Position numbers and translations under genes: made by a program. 64,000 nt of DNA from Neofusicoccum parvum (taxonomy: Eukaryota > Ascomycota > Dothideomycetes > Botryosphaeriales > Botryosphaeriaceae), in contig CP087218.1 in NCBI GenBank assembly GCA_020912385.1, positions 186,001 through 250,000 on the forward strand, in the 5' to 3' direction. The notes beneath the pieces were generated by a model that worked only from the letters and a program-made list of their open reading frames with translations, did no database searches and was not told the origin of the DNA. Of the stretch, positions 20,966-32,003 are shown in pieces. How positions within the stretch are numbered: the stretch's first letter is position 1; each line of letters begins with the position of its first letter.

Positions 20966-23900
20966 ATGGACGACGAGCCTACGCAGCCTTCGACTCAGCA
21001 AGTCATCGATCCGCGTCGCCTTGGAAGAAGCGAGTCTGGACTGGATGAGGCCGACATTTCAGATATCCTGTGCATTCTCACACCAACGTCGCCGGCTGCC
21101 TTCCAAATTGTTAAGAATACTGCTGAACGCGCTCCTCAGCATGTCCTCCGGAGCCAGCCTGCGAATGGATTCCTTCCGAACAGTCAGCCATTCAGCCAGA
21201 GCCTGGAAGAAGCCGAGACCTTCGTTCTTGACAGAGCCGGTGATGCCCATGACCTCGCGTTGAGGTTTTCATCTCCGACTAAGCAGCTATGGAGGCAGTT
21301 TTGCTTTGGGCGCAATTCATCCATGTGCGACGTTCTCCTCTTGGTTGGACCGGATTCTACGAAGCGAATGAGCAACTTGCACTTCAGGATCTACGTCAAC
21401 GATAATGGCGTCCTCATGATCGAGGACATGTCCACGAACGGAACCCTAGTCGATGCTGTCCATCTCAAGGCTAAAACCAATAACCCGGATTTTCCGAAGA
21501 CCCAGATGCTCTATCCAGGCTCCATGATTACTTTGTTGTCCCCAAGGCCTGAGGAGGTCATCAAGTTTATCGTCCGGATTCCGGACCGGACTGGGTACGA
21601 AGACGAGTTTGCGCAGAACATGAACAGCTTTTTAAACAACGTCGAAGCTGCGGTCGAAGTCAAAAGACAGCAGCCCGGCTTTGCTGTTCCTGCGGTCCCA
21701 AAGACTGCGCAGAGCACGGGACGACGACAGCCGGTCAAATCCGTTCATACTTTTGGCATGCACTGGAATGGCGGACGCGAGTACAACGTCGTTGCCCTTC
21801 TTGGCAAAGGAGCCTTCGCTACGGTGTACCAGCTTGCAACTGCCATGGACGGTCAACTGCTGGCAGCAAAGGAGTTGGAAAAGAAACGGTTCATGAAGAA
21901 CGGCCAGATGGACCAGAAATTGGACAACGAAATGAAGATTATGCAGTCCCTCTCCCACCCTCATATTGTCCAGTACATCGACACCAAAGACCATAATAGT
22001 CATCTCTACATCATAATGGAGTATGTGCCGTTTGGAAATCTATCCGAATGGCTCACCAAGAACCAAATCCTTCCGGAAGGCGCCGTTCAGAGGATGGCCT
22101 GCCAGATATTCAGCGCGTTGGCTTACCTCCATAGCAAGAGGATAACGCATCGTGACATTAAACCCGATAACATCCTCATCGCCTCGGAAGAGCCATTCGA
22201 CGTCAAGCTGTCGGATTTTGGCTTATCGAAAGTGGTCAGCAACAACGAGACTTTCCTCAAGACATTCTGCGGCACGTTGCTCTATTGCGCACCCGAGGTC
22301 TTCCCGCATTACGACGGTCACGGCAACAAAAAGCGTCGAAAGCCTGGAGAGTCGAAAAAGAGTTTTCATTCCTACAGCCAGTCGGTCGACATCTGGTCCT
22401 TTGGTGCAGTCCTCTGGTCTTCTCTTTGCGGCAGCCCCCCGTTCGAAGGAATTATGGACAACACGGGCCGCGCCATGTTCAACAGGATCATGGAGACATC
22501 CTTGGATCCTACACCTCTGCGCGAACATGGCGTTTCCGAGCTTGGAATCGATTTGCTCATGGCGATGCTCAAGACCGATCCCGCCTCGAGACCTACAGAA
22601 CTGCAATGTCTCGCACACCCTTGGCTATCGGGACTGGCCAAAGAGATCGTTCCTGACATTTTCCAACCGGACCTGACGGCAATTCCTGAAGAAGACGAGG
22701 AAGAAGAAGAGGAAGACGAGAGTTTCGAGGCTGTGGCCGAGGATAAGTTCTCGCAGCTGAGTCTTAACGACAGAAAGGCCGGCTGGGGCCTTCCGGACTT
22801 CACCGATGACTCTCAGGATGAGCTTGGTGAAGACCTGGATGCAATCAACCCACACCAGTCCAAACGCCCCCGCGTACACCGAGACCAGCTTTTCCCAAGG
22901 TATCAACCTCGCGACAAATCGCAACTTGAATCAAGCCCTGAAGAATCCCAGAACCCCGTACTAAGGCCACGCAACGGCGTCGACTCCTTCGCACTTCGAC
23001 TAGAAGCACGAGGCAAATCCAGGCTGTTTGGTGAGATTGGTCAGCCCCCGCTGAACAGCCCCCGCACTCTAGACAACAAGACGAACCAAGCCTTGATGGA
23101 AGAGGACTCCAGTGGCCCTGAGATCCCCGACAAAAGCCCCAAAGCCAATCAGTCTATCAAGCGACGCAGTAAGACCCCTGTCGAGAGCCAGACCACTCCG
23201 CGCAAAGACCCTCGTGGCAATAAAGCTGCAGCAAGTCTTTATGGTGCTGAGTCGATGGTCAGGGATCTAACAATGCATTCGCCAACCTCGCCGGGCTCAC
23301 CTTACGACCAAACTAGTGAGCCTCGGACACCCAGCACCCCCAACCGCAGCATCCCCGAGACACCCTCTCCAACGGAGATTGGGAAGAACGGAGTTAACAA
23401 ATCTATTTCTCAGCATTCCGATGAGCCGACCCCTAAGGCTCCAGCATCAGCTTTCAGTAGGCAGATCAATTTACCTGTGTCGGCATCGTTCTTCTTCGAC
23501 CCTTACAACAAATCCACGCACAGCATCGAGCACGCATCAAAGATTAGTGGCATCGACTTCATCTCAGGCCGTAGTGTGATGGCAGCAGAACTTACGTCCA
23601 TGCCTTCGACTCATTTCCCATCAGACGCCAGCGAAGACGATGCAGATGAGGAGGATAACGACGGTGGCGAGGAGATAACAGGTGGAGCAGTCCACTCACC
23701 GCCCGCCATCGACTCGGGATTCCGCGTTCCTGCTCGTCGTCTGGGCAAGCTGACAACCACTGACGACTCATTCCTCAAGCTGGTACTTAGGCTTCAAGAC
23801 GCGGTGGAGTCATGGGGTCGCTCGCCCACCAACACTCTCCCGTATCACGACGTCAATGACACCCGTATTCCCAAGTCCGCCTTCACTCTCTGGTTCTATG

Positions 23901-24202
23901 CACCTGGTATCGACGACATGATCAAGGACGACAAGGATTGGACCAGCATGCCAGATCTACACGTCTGCATCTCCACCCAATCCAGCAAGGGCATCTTCAT
24001 CAATGACACCAGACTCGGGCCTCGTCAACCAGACGGCAGGTACCCATTCGGACGTCTCTACACTGCAGACGTCATCACGGTGTTCCACCAAGGCAACAAG
24101 AAATCGCTCAGGTTTTCGTGCGAATTTTCTGTTGGGGAGTCGGCGAAGCGTCGTCCTGAAGGATTGGGTTTTCAGGTCCTCCACACACAGCCTTTGCCGT
24201 AG
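20966..24202 (+). CDS. FHA-domain checkpoint kinase of the Rad53/Chk2 type
   Basis: Kinases of this build relay DNA-damage and replication-stress signals. One uninterrupted exon, 1078 aa. I prefer the ATG at 20966 (CACCATGG context) over 20921, because it puts the TQ pair EPTQPSTQQ at the N-terminus, as in Rad53/Chk2. An FHA domain near residues 95-195 shows FGRN, SNLHFRI and STNGTLVD. The kinase domain runs about 272-552: GKGAFATV, HRDIKPDN (D397), DFG (D417), CAPE and HPWL. The acidic, disordered middle carries SQ, SP and TP sites. Near residues 930-1065 a degenerate second FHA-like region is visible (WGRSP, GIFIND), which would match the two-FHA plan of Rad53. Forkhead-associated kinases fhkA/fhkB are the alternative, so no symbol is given. 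Confidence 0.88.
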   Translation: MDDEPTQPSTQQVIDPRRLGRSESGLDEADISDILCILTPTSPAAFQIVKNTAERAPQHVLRSQPANGFLPNSQPFSQSLEEAETFVLDRAGDAHDLALRFSSPTKQLWRQFCFGRNSSMCDVLLLVGPDSTKRMSNLHFRIYVNDNGVLMIEDMSTNGTLVDAVHLKAKTNNPDFPKTQMLYPGSMITLLSPRPEEVIKFIVRIPDRTGYEDEFAQNMNSFLNNVEAAVEVKRQQPGFAVPAVPKTAQSTGRRQPVKSVHTFGMHWNGGREYNVVALLGKGAFATVYQLATAMDGQLLAAKELEKKRFMKNGQMDQKLDNEMKIMQSLSHPHIVQYIDTKDHNSHLYIIMEYVPFGNLSEWLTKNQILPEGAVQRMACQIFSALAYLHSKRITHRDIKPDNILIASEEPFDVKLSDFGLSKVVSNNETFLKTFCGTLLYCAPEVFPHYDGHGNKKRRKPGESKKSFHSYSQSVDIWSFGAVLWSSLCGSPPFEGIMDNTGRAMFNRIMETSLDPTPLREHGVSELGIDLLMAMLKTDPASRPTELQCLAHPWLSGLAKEIVPDIFQPDLTAIPEEDEEEEEEDESFEAVAEDKFSQLSLNDRKAGWGLPDFTDDSQDELGEDLDAINPHQSKRPRVHRDQLFPRYQPRDKSQLESSPEESQNPVLRPRNGVDSFALRLEARGKSRLFGEIGQPPLNSPRTLDNKTNQALMEEDSSGPEIPDKSPKANQSIKRRSKTPVESQTTPRKDPRGNKAAASLYGAESMVRDLTMHSPTSPGSPYDQTSEPRTPSTPNRSIPETPSPTEIGKNGVNKSISQHSDEPTPKAPASAFSRQINLPVSASFFFDPYNKSTHSIEHASKISGIDFISGRSVMAAELTSMPSTHFPSDASEDDADEEDNDGGEEITGGAVHSPPAIDSGFRVPARRLGKLTTTDDSFLKLVLRLQDAVESWGRSPTNTLPYHDVNDTRIPKSAFTLWFYAPGIDDMIKDDKDWTSMPDLHVCISTQSSKGIFINDTRLGPRQPDGRYPFGRLYTADVITVFHQGNKKSLRFSCEFSVGESAKRRPEGLGFQVLHTQPLP

Positions 24203-24729
24203 ATGGCCACTTTCCAGCAGGCTTTCTTTAGGTTTTCCTTTAGACTTTTAGGGCCTTCTCCTTTTCTTTTGAGATATCCGGTTTGCATTCAGGGAGAATT
24301 TGGGTTCTGCGATTTTTGAGCATGAAAGCTGGGGTTTGATGGATTGGTCTTCTGGTCTTTTTTCTACACGGCTGACGATTGCGGATTGAGACTTTTTACA
24401 CAGAAATGGAAGACACGGGGAACAAGCAGGCACTTGCATCACTGCTGCAATGGCAGTTGTTACTCTTTCTCCATCAGAGCATACGGACTGATGGCGGCAG
24501 GTTGCAGGCGGCGCCGATGTAGTCGAAAATGAAATACACATCCAATGATCATAGATGCAAACATTGGAACCAGGATGATCGGCAGGCAACCGGGGTTCCC
24601 CGAGTCAGGGTCCCCTGGTCCAAGCTCCGGGGAAGTTGGACGCCGCACGCCAGACCGCCTGACCGGGACCTGCTGCACATTGAGCCTCAACCCCAGCCGA
24701 AACACCGCTCCCCACACAGATCTGGCAAC
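24203..24729. other. Intergenic, kinase 3' end and ERG26 promoter
   Basis: About 530 bp. The left half is T-rich, as expected of a 3' UTR. The right half lies just before the ERG26 ATG. No named site is clear. Confidence 0.4.
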
Positions 24730-26017
24730 ATGTCGACACCAACCAAGACCCTCGGCCACGTCGTGGTCACGGGCGGCTGCGGCTTCCTGGGCCACCACAT
24801 CGTCAAGCTGCTGGTCGAGCGCTTCCCGGCGTCGCGCGTGTCGGTGCTGGACCTGCGCACCACCACGAACCGCCTTACCTCGCCCCAGGTCTCCTACCAC
24901 GACGCCGACATCACCGACGAGCACCGCCTGGTCGAGCTCTTCCAGAAGCTGACCCCGGACGTCGTCATCCACACCGCCAGCCCCGTCGCCGTCGGCATCA
25001 AGGATGAGCTTATGCGCGCCGTCAACGTCGACGGCACCCGCAACCTGCTGCGCGCCGCCCGCGAGAACGGCGTCAAGGCCTTTGTCTACACGAGCAGCGC
25101 CAGCGTCATCTTCGACAACGTGTCCGAGCTGGTCAATGCCGACGAGACGTACCCGCTCGTTGCTGGCAAGGACCAGCCGAGCTACTACACTTCGACCAAG
25201 GTGCGTGGTTTCGTCTGAGCGGTGGGATAGGAGGGGTGGAGGTCGGAGAGGGCCTCCCGCCCCTCGAAAGCAACAGAGCAATCCTCAGGGCACAATTGAA
25301 CTCCGACAGCGCACATGAACTGACGTATCACCACCCCACCAGGCCTGGGCCGAAACCGCCGTCCTCGACGCCAACCGCACGCCGCTCGCCCCGCGCTTCC
25401 TCACCTGCGCCATCCGGCCCGCCGGCATCTTCGGCGAAGGCGACGTGCAGCTAATCCCGCCCATGCTGGGCGCCTACTTCCGGGGGCAATCCAAGTTCCA
25501 GCTGGGCGACAACACCAACCTCTTCGACTTCACGTACGTCGGCAACGTCGCGCACGCGCACCTGCTGGCGGCGGCGGCGCTGCTGCAGACGCACGCGCTG
25601 CACCCGACCGTCCCGCTCGACACGGAGCGCGTCGACGGCGAGGCCTTCTTCGTTACCAACGACCAGCCCGTGCCGTTCTGGGACTTCGCCCGCGCCGTCT
25701 GGCGCCAGGCGGGGCCGCCGGTGCCGCCCGAGAAGGTGTGGGCGCTGCCCAAGGACCTGATGATGCCGGTCGGCGGGCTGCTGGAGTGGGTCTTCTGGGC
25801 GCTGGGCCGCAAGCCGAACCTCACGCGCGACCAGGTGCGGTACAGCACGGTGCGGCGCTACTACAACATCGGCAAGGCGAAGAGCAGGCTGGGCTACAAG
25901 CCGATCGTGCCGCTGGAGGAGGGCGTGAAGAGGGGCGTCAAGGAGGTGCTGAGCAGGGAGGGCCCCGAGTGGGCGTGGGTCAAGGGCGGTGGCGCCCCGC
26001 CGGCGAGGGCGCATTGA
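24730..26017 (+). CDS. ERG26: Sterol-4-alpha-carboxylate 3-dehydrogenase (decarboxylating), Erg26
   Basis: Erg26 is an NAD(P)-dependent ER enzyme of the sterol C4-demethylation complex in ergosterol synthesis. Exon 1 is 24730-25200 and exon 2 is 25343-26017, with a 142-bp intron, giving 381 aa. The Rossmann motif GGCGFLG is at residues 15-21. DADITD and HTASPVAV follow. The catalytic YxxxK is Y153/K157 and falls exactly at the end of exon 1. Exon 2 restores AWAETAVLDAN, RPAGIFGEGD, NLFDFTYVGNVAHAH and the C-terminal ARAVWRQAG region of the 3-beta-HSD family. The tail lacks an obvious ER signal, but a hydrophobic stretch (GGLLEWVFWALG) may associate with membrane. Confidence 0.94.
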
Positions 26018-26611
26018 GGGCGTTTTTTGGGGTGATGGAGAAAATACCGAAAAAATACTTGTATGTATCTAGCATAATACTGCCTGTGTGCACATAATTC
26101 GCATTTGCATTTAACGAATTGCAGTCTCTGGTCTGAGTTACTGCAGAAGTTAACGCTTGATAGCAGGGTCCGAAGAAATAAGTTAAAGAAGCCCCATGGT
26201 GGGGCAATAGTGAGCCGAGTAACGAATGGAGTTCTTGGTGATGTTCCATCACTTCTTGTCGATACGTGGCATCCAAAGAAGTCCTGGACGAGTGGCGAGC
26301 CTCGAACGAGAGACTTGACCGCGTCGCTTGACACGTCACATTTTGAGCCAGAGAACACCACTGGGATCCAGCGGGCGGCACCAATAGGTCAGCTAGAACA
26401 TGCTCCTTGGCATCAACTGCATATGCCAGGTGATAGTGTCGGAAGGCTGAGCGGAGGCGCAGCCAGCCAGCCTTGCGGAGCCATGAACATATTTCAACAG
26501 GCAGTCACCCGTTGCCTGTCTTAACTTTCTTTCCTGACATTTTCTCTGCATCTCTCTTCGTTGCGCTCTTGAGCCTTTTTGCCCTTCCCACCTCGAAGCT
26601 CACTTCTCATC
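26018..26611. other. Intergenic, ERG26 3' end to ULD protein promoter
   Basis: About 590 bp with clearly lower GC than the ERG26 exons, marking the left border of the lower-GC 26-31.5 kb block. A tRNA-like stretch near 26260-26340 was examined and rejected. No gene is supported. Confidence 0.4.
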
Positions 26612-28121
26612 ATGTCGTTCGGCTTCTCCGCCGGCGACTTCCTCGCCGCGTTGAAGCTCATGTCTGAAGCTGTTTCTTCTCTCGGAGACGCGCACGGTGC
26701 CGCATCGGAATACCAGGCTCTTCGGCGAACCTTCGACTGTGTCTCACTCGCCGTTCAACAGACAGACAGGCTCTCGGGACCTGGAGCGGAAGCTGCCAAA
26801 GCAGCTACTTTCGCGTGTCAATATCCCATCGTGCAATTTCTGGGGCGAACAAAAAAGTATCGGAAAAGCCTAGACACGGGCTGCTCTTCCAGATTCTGGC
26901 TCAAGGACGCCGCGCGGAAAATTGACTGGGCGCTTACCAAGAAAGAGGACGTGAGAAAGCTGAAGGCAGATCTCAATCTTCATTTGGAGTGTGCCAACAT
27001 GCTTTTCGTCGGGTACGGAATGGACAAGTTGATGAGCAAAGAATCGGAAAATGCCTCGCAGATCTGTCGTAAAGTGGAGCAAACAACCAACGCGATATCA
27101 GCCATGGGTGTTGATCTGGAGGCACAGACTGTCGCCGTGAGAGAAACGCATTCCAGGTTGGCCCAACTCATGATCATCGTAAGCAACGAGCTTGCGCAGC
27201 CGATCAAATCTATTTTTACCAAAGTCTCGGAGCTCTTGTGCGTTACGCCCCTCTTCATTCACGACTTGCTCTGCTCAAAGATTAACATTTGATACAGCAC
27301 TACCACGGAGCAAGTCCGCACCGAGGTTCAAGATTTGCGAGAGTCTGTCTTGCGAATCGACACAAGATTTACCTGGGCCCAGGCTCCGGTGAAGTTCGAG
27401 GACGCCCTTGGTCGAGTCTACCCAATCCCCTCAGAGTTTTCTCTTGGGATTCTTAGGGCGATTATCGAACTGCAATTCAGGAATGTTCCCAGGTCCTCCT
27501 ACGTCAAGCGAGGCCAGTACGAGGTGTACAACGCCAGGAAACCAAGCGAGTTTCTCTCGGATGCGGAAGACATGCAGCTCTTGCCTGGAATGCAGCTCAC
27601 GATGGCCGTCCTCATCGAGGACGATGAGCTAAGAAAAGAACCGACTTTCTGCCCAATTATGTCATGTGGATCAACAAAAACGTTTTTCTTGCATGGAGGA
27701 AGAAGGCGATGGTATGCCAAATTTCTCGTGTTGTATTGACCCTTTTCTACATTTCTTGTTCTTCGACATATTGGAATGTATAAGTCCTAACATTCCACGA
27801 TTCAATAGTTTTGACTGCGGAGTCACGTTCGACATTGGCGGTCAAGAACATAGGTTCAGCACGCAGAACCTCCCCGACAATCTCTCGGATGCTGTATCGG
27901 GTGAAAGAGGCCCGCCGGTCGACAGCGCTCGTCCACGCAACCTACGTGAAATTCGCAGCTCAGATGATCTCGAAAAGTTTAGAAACATTAGAATCCTGAG
28001 GCCATTGAGCAAAAAGGAACTTGTTCGTATTTTACAACTTCTAATTATTTCCAGTAGAATAACATCTCCTATTCATTTTCTTTTTTGTGTAGGAACTGAT
28101 CTAACGGCTGTGGCGGCTTAA
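26612..28121 (+). CDS. Fungal HeLo-like / ubiquitin-like (ULD) / zinc-ribbon protein
   Basis: The exact function is unknown. Three exons (26612-27237, 27298-27711, 27809-28121) give 450 aa. Start MSFGFSAGDFLAALKL is typical of a helical N-terminal domain seen in fungal STAND, ankyrin and immunity-type proteins. The first 200 residues are helical and include WALTKKEDVRKLK. Residues about 230-330 match the fungal ubiquitin-like domain (VKFEDALGRVYPIP, VKRGQYEVYNARK, LLPGMQLTMAVLIED). Next comes a zinc-ribbon candidate, FCPIMSC paired with RRRCFDCGVTF; its second CxxC appears only after intron 2 is removed. The 3' end is uncertain: a GT donor after KKEL and acceptors at about 28055 and 28093 could shorten the tail. 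The gene faces the membrane-protein gene tail to tail. Confidence 0.75.
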
Positions 28122-28355
28122 TAAGATAAGGGACAGCATCGTCAGTTCGGACTGGGATAGCTTGTTAGTTCATGGCGACTTTTGCTTCAATGGTTCTCCT
28201 TCATGGCCTCACAGGTGTGATATCGCTGTATAAAAGTACATTCACACTTCACACTTAATTTAATTTCTTTACAATTTCGTAACTTTGCCTACTTCGGTAA
28301 TGGACAGGAATAGAGAACAAAATAATGTGATAAAAGAAGACCCGTAGCGTTATCG

Positions 28356-30781
28356 TTACAGGGCCGTCTGATGCTGCTGTGGAGCTGCCGAAGTGACAGG
28401 AACAGATATGGGGGAGATGGGGGAGTCGGAATGGAGAGGTAAAGTGTCTGTCCCTCCTACGCTTCCTTGTTCGGTCCCCCCGTTGATTGTAGATACCGTT
28501 GGGTGAGTATTTGGTGGCGTGTGATCGTGAACATTGTGGGTCGGAGGCGGAGAGTCCGTTGTTGCGGAAGCACCTGGGTCTGTCTCTCCTCTCAGGGTCT
28601 CTGTCCCGGAGGATGGGGGGCTGTTGTAAGATAGAGGGGCCGGGGGTCGAGATGCAGGCTCTTGCGTCACTTCCATGCTGTTCTTTGCAGACGACGATGT
28701 TTGCTGGCCCGGCCGCTGTTTCGCTGCCATCAACTTTGGGTGTTCCGGCTCGGTCATGTCTACCGTGGCTAGCTTCTCGCCCCTGGTCGTGATCGGGATG
28801 GACTCGTGCGCTTTGTGCCACGTTCCAAAGCCAAGTTCTTCGTGGGCGAGGCGCTGTAGATGTAGCGTTTCGTTGATGATCCATTCGAGGCGCCGGTAAG
28901 AGTGGATTCCCCTACGGCGCTGGATGAACATAATCAGAGGTTCAAGCGTGAATGACAGGACGATGATGAGACTGCCAATGGAGAGGGTCAGGAAAAGGCC
29001 GAGGACACTGAAGGACGTGCTGTTAGTATTCTTCGCTTTCTGTTTTGAACGTGCGTTAGTGAATCTGTTGTTAAAGAAGTGCTTCTGAGGTTGACACTAA
29101 CCTGGTTGCGGCACCGCACCCACTCAGCTGAAGTAGATGGCCTGATGGAATGCGCGGCCACAAAAGGATCGGTTGGGCCGGTGGCTTGCTCGACTACTTG
29201 TCGCTGCAACAGGGCCATAGAAATGTTGAACCAGTTTTGCACCTCCAGCTGCCACTGGTTATCTGGAAGCGGCGCCTGTATTCCTTTGACGGCACTGGCT
29301 TGAGCAAGAAGCGAGAAGGTTCGCAACTCGCCGACGATATCGACTATATTCCCTGGGTTGAAACTATCCGAAACGAAACGAACGGCAGCTCTCTGATTAT
29401 TGGTCTCCCAAATAGTGCTTATACTCTCACTAGAATTTGCCTCTGGATAGGCAAATCCCGCGGGTGGAGTGCATCCGGAGTCTGCTGGCAAATTAGGATT
29501 GCAGAATTGACGCAATGTTGTGCAGGCAAGAACGCTCAAGAAGTCATCCTTGAGCCATGCTTCCGCCCATTGTTTGGCGTCATCAATACCCGGTCGGTTT
29601 TCGGAAATGGTGACTTGGCATGGCTGATGAGCCGAGAACCAGGGGTCGTCTACTGGGTTCAGAAAAGTTACGCGTGTACCAGAGAGGAAGAAGAAGTTCG
29701 GTGAAGTATCCTCCGACTGCAATTCAGGAATCGGATCTAGGGCAGAGTGGGGGCTGGGAGCTTGTCAGTCTTTATCTGCTTAGAGGTCTCTTTTGGACTC
29801 TCACATGAGGTCGTAATCGAGTCCACGTGTTCCAGCAATAAAGTTTGATTCCCTATCAAGAGCGAAATCTAGGGTTTTGTTGTTTTCATATCGATACTCC
29901 TGATAGAGATAGCTTTCTTCGTGCGAACCACGGTCAAGATCTGAGGTGTTGCGTAATGTCGTGTACCCACGTGTTTTGATTGGGGCACAATGTGCTACAG
30001 TCCGTAAGGTGAATCTATCCCGAGGTGGAGCATTGATTCCAAGATCGTAGTGACTATCCATGTGGCCAGTGTCGATCTTTATGTTCGAAGTGTTGCTCAG
30101 GCAGATACTGCTGTTGAAAGGACATGGTGCTGCCCGATCGATAGTCATAGGAAGCGTTTTTCGTGGCAGTGTCAAACAATCAGAAGTGACACTATGATCC
30201 CCATAGCACTGCTCTGCATGAGTCAATGCAGACATTGTGGCGCTTTTGAGCCAAGGCTCGAGATGCCAGAGAGCATCTTCCAAGGTGAGGTTCCGAACCG
30301 CAGGATTCAGCCAGCATTTGTCTCCGATAAGAAGAACTTCGTCGCCAGTAAGGGTAGAGATCCTCGAAGAGAAAATACTTGCCACACTGAATCCTGATGT
30401 GAGGAGGACGGCTACCACTAGTAAGGGAAGAATGCGTGTGTACAAGCGACCTGCGTTCCCGCGCCAAGCCCAGGCTGTCATGAAAAGTCGATAAGCACCG
30501 GAAATAGCGTCTGCTGTGTTACGGAGTATGGCTTGTTGCTGATGATAGACCCCGTCCTCTGGTTCCTGTGAAGAGAGCCAAAGATGTAGGAAATAGCAGA
30601 TGATTCGCCAGAAAGATGTGCCGCAAAGTGTGACAAACAAAGCGAGAAATGCGGTGAGGAGGCCTCCATCTCGGTGGTTGAGAGTCAGGGTAGCGCCCAA
30701 AATGTACCCACGAGACCAGTTAGTCCAGAAGCCCAAGTAGACACCATTGTCTGCCACTGCTCGGGCCACGGACGAAGCCAT
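28356..30781 (-). CDS. Fungal-specific integral membrane protein with large Cys-rich non-cytosolic loop
   Basis: Function unknown; it belongs to an abundant Pezizomycotina family of uncharacterised membrane proteins. Minus-strand exons 30781-29805, 29753-29102 and 29039-28356 give 770 aa. Membrane segments lie near residues 39-65 and 118-140, with one near the C-terminus at about 553-575 (FSVLGLFLTLSIGSLIIVLSF). Between them is a loop of about 400 residues with many cysteines and N-glycosylation sites (NLT, NSS, NTS, NKT), so it is probably outside the cytosol. Family-like strings include LFVTLCGTSFWRIICYFLH, FLNPVDDPWFSAH, TTLRQFCNP, RLEWIINETLHLQRLAHEE and FGTWHK. The cytosolic tail is Pro/Thr/Ser-rich and disordered. 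The intron 1 acceptor at 29754 is the only one that keeps the frame. Confidence 0.82.
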
Positions 30782-31568
30782 AGTGGTCGGTTGTTCAGAG
30801 AGTAGGTGAAATGAGACTGCGGACTGACAGCGGGCCTATGCGCACTGGCTAATATATCATACTGCTCAGGAGAGAATTTCCATAAATATTTGCCTTCTGG
30901 GGCTGAGGAATGTAAGGCTGAAAAATAGCCTTCAAGCATTCATTACACGAAGCCGCAGTCAATCGCTATATTTGGAAATGTTCTTGAAACACAAAACACT
31001 GCCACAGCCTGTACGACACTAAACTGGACCGCGAAATGCTCAGATATGCCGCGTTTGTTGGAAATGACTGCTTGACGCGGTGTAGTGAGTTCCCTGGTGT
31101 AACATGATACAGCTTTGAGCAGCGATTCCAAGACATCTTTAGAGCCTGCTGCCTGATGTTGAGTGAGAGAAGTAGCCCCCCGCATCTATTGATTTTTAGC
31201 CAGGCAGACACGCCTGCGTGATCCAGAGAATTCCCTTGCAGAAATGACAGCACTCTTTTGGCAAAAATCGGCTGGCTACCATGAAACACCCGCACGAGGA
31301 ATCGACATCATGGGACGAATTCTCGAGGCATGAGCAGCGATTGTGGCTATCATCGCCATTGACACTTCAAATCCACTTACATGGGTTTGGTGCTCTCCAT
31401 AAAGAAAGCTAGTCCAAATGACAAAGGGATATGGTCTTCCAGTGCTGGTAGCATAACCTCACCCAGAAGCAATGAACAAAGAAGGCTCCTGGCCACAGCT
31501 TTCCGTAGCCTTTTAGGAGAGGAGAGCCTCGAAGCAGGGCTAACTAACCACTAGATCGACCTCTGCAC
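30782..31568. other. Intergenic, membrane-protein promoter and Cys-rich gene promoter
   Basis: About 790 bp of A/T-richer sequence between two divergent starts. Short frames here (for example 30943-31295 minus) show no family features. Confidence 0.4.
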
Positions 31569-32003
31569 ATGATGTGCTATCACAAGCTCTACATCTTCGC
31601 GACGTGCGGGCACTCGTTCTGGCAGCCGCTGCCGCTGGAGCAGTGCGGCGACGCGTCCATGTCGCCGTCGGCGGGCTTCTCGAGCGCGTGCCAGCCGCGG
31701 TCGCACCCGTTCCAGACGCGCAAGATCTACGAGCTCTGCCTGCGGTGCCGGCAGCGGCGCGACGGGCTGCTGGCGGAGGCGGAGAAGCGCGGCGGCGAGG
31801 TGCGGTTCGAGGAGTGGAAGTGGCGCATGAAGTACCAGAGCCCGCAGGCCGAGGAGAACGCGTGGAAGACGTGGGGCGAGGCGGGGGCGAGCAGCAGCAG
31901 CGGCGACGGCAACCGGAACTCGCGAATGGGGCGGATGAGCGACCTGCTGAGGGCGGGGCTGCGGAGGAGCGGTGGCGGCGGTGGTGGTGTCGAGCGGCGG
32001 TGA
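31569..32003 (+). CDS. Small Cys/His-rich conserved fungal protein
   Basis: Function unknown. One exon, 144 aa, starting at a double ATG (MMCYHKLYIF). The first 60 residues carry C3, H5, C13, H15, C26, C41, H46 and the pair CLRC, a spacing that suggests one zinc site (pattern C-x9-CGH, C-x14-C, CxxC). The middle is helical and charged, and the end is Ser/Gly/Arg-rich. The sharp rise in G+C at its start marks the end of the lower-GC 26-31.5 kb block. The stop lies 227 bp before the complex I gene. Seven cysteines near the N-terminus argue for a real gene. Confidence 0.7.
   Translation: MMCYHKLYIFATCGHSFWQPLPLEQCGDASMSPSAGFSSACQPRSHPFQTRKIYELCLRCRQRRDGLLAEAEKRGGEVRFEEWKWRMKYQSPQAEENAWKTWGEAGASSSSGDGNRNSRMGRMSDLLRAGLRRSGGGGGGVERR

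Noticed and set aside
26240..26370. tRNA-like A/B-box pair on the minus strand (TGGCTCAAAATG and CGTTCGAGG)
   Set aside because: Acceptor and T stems do not pair properly and no plausible anticodon loop lies between the boxes.
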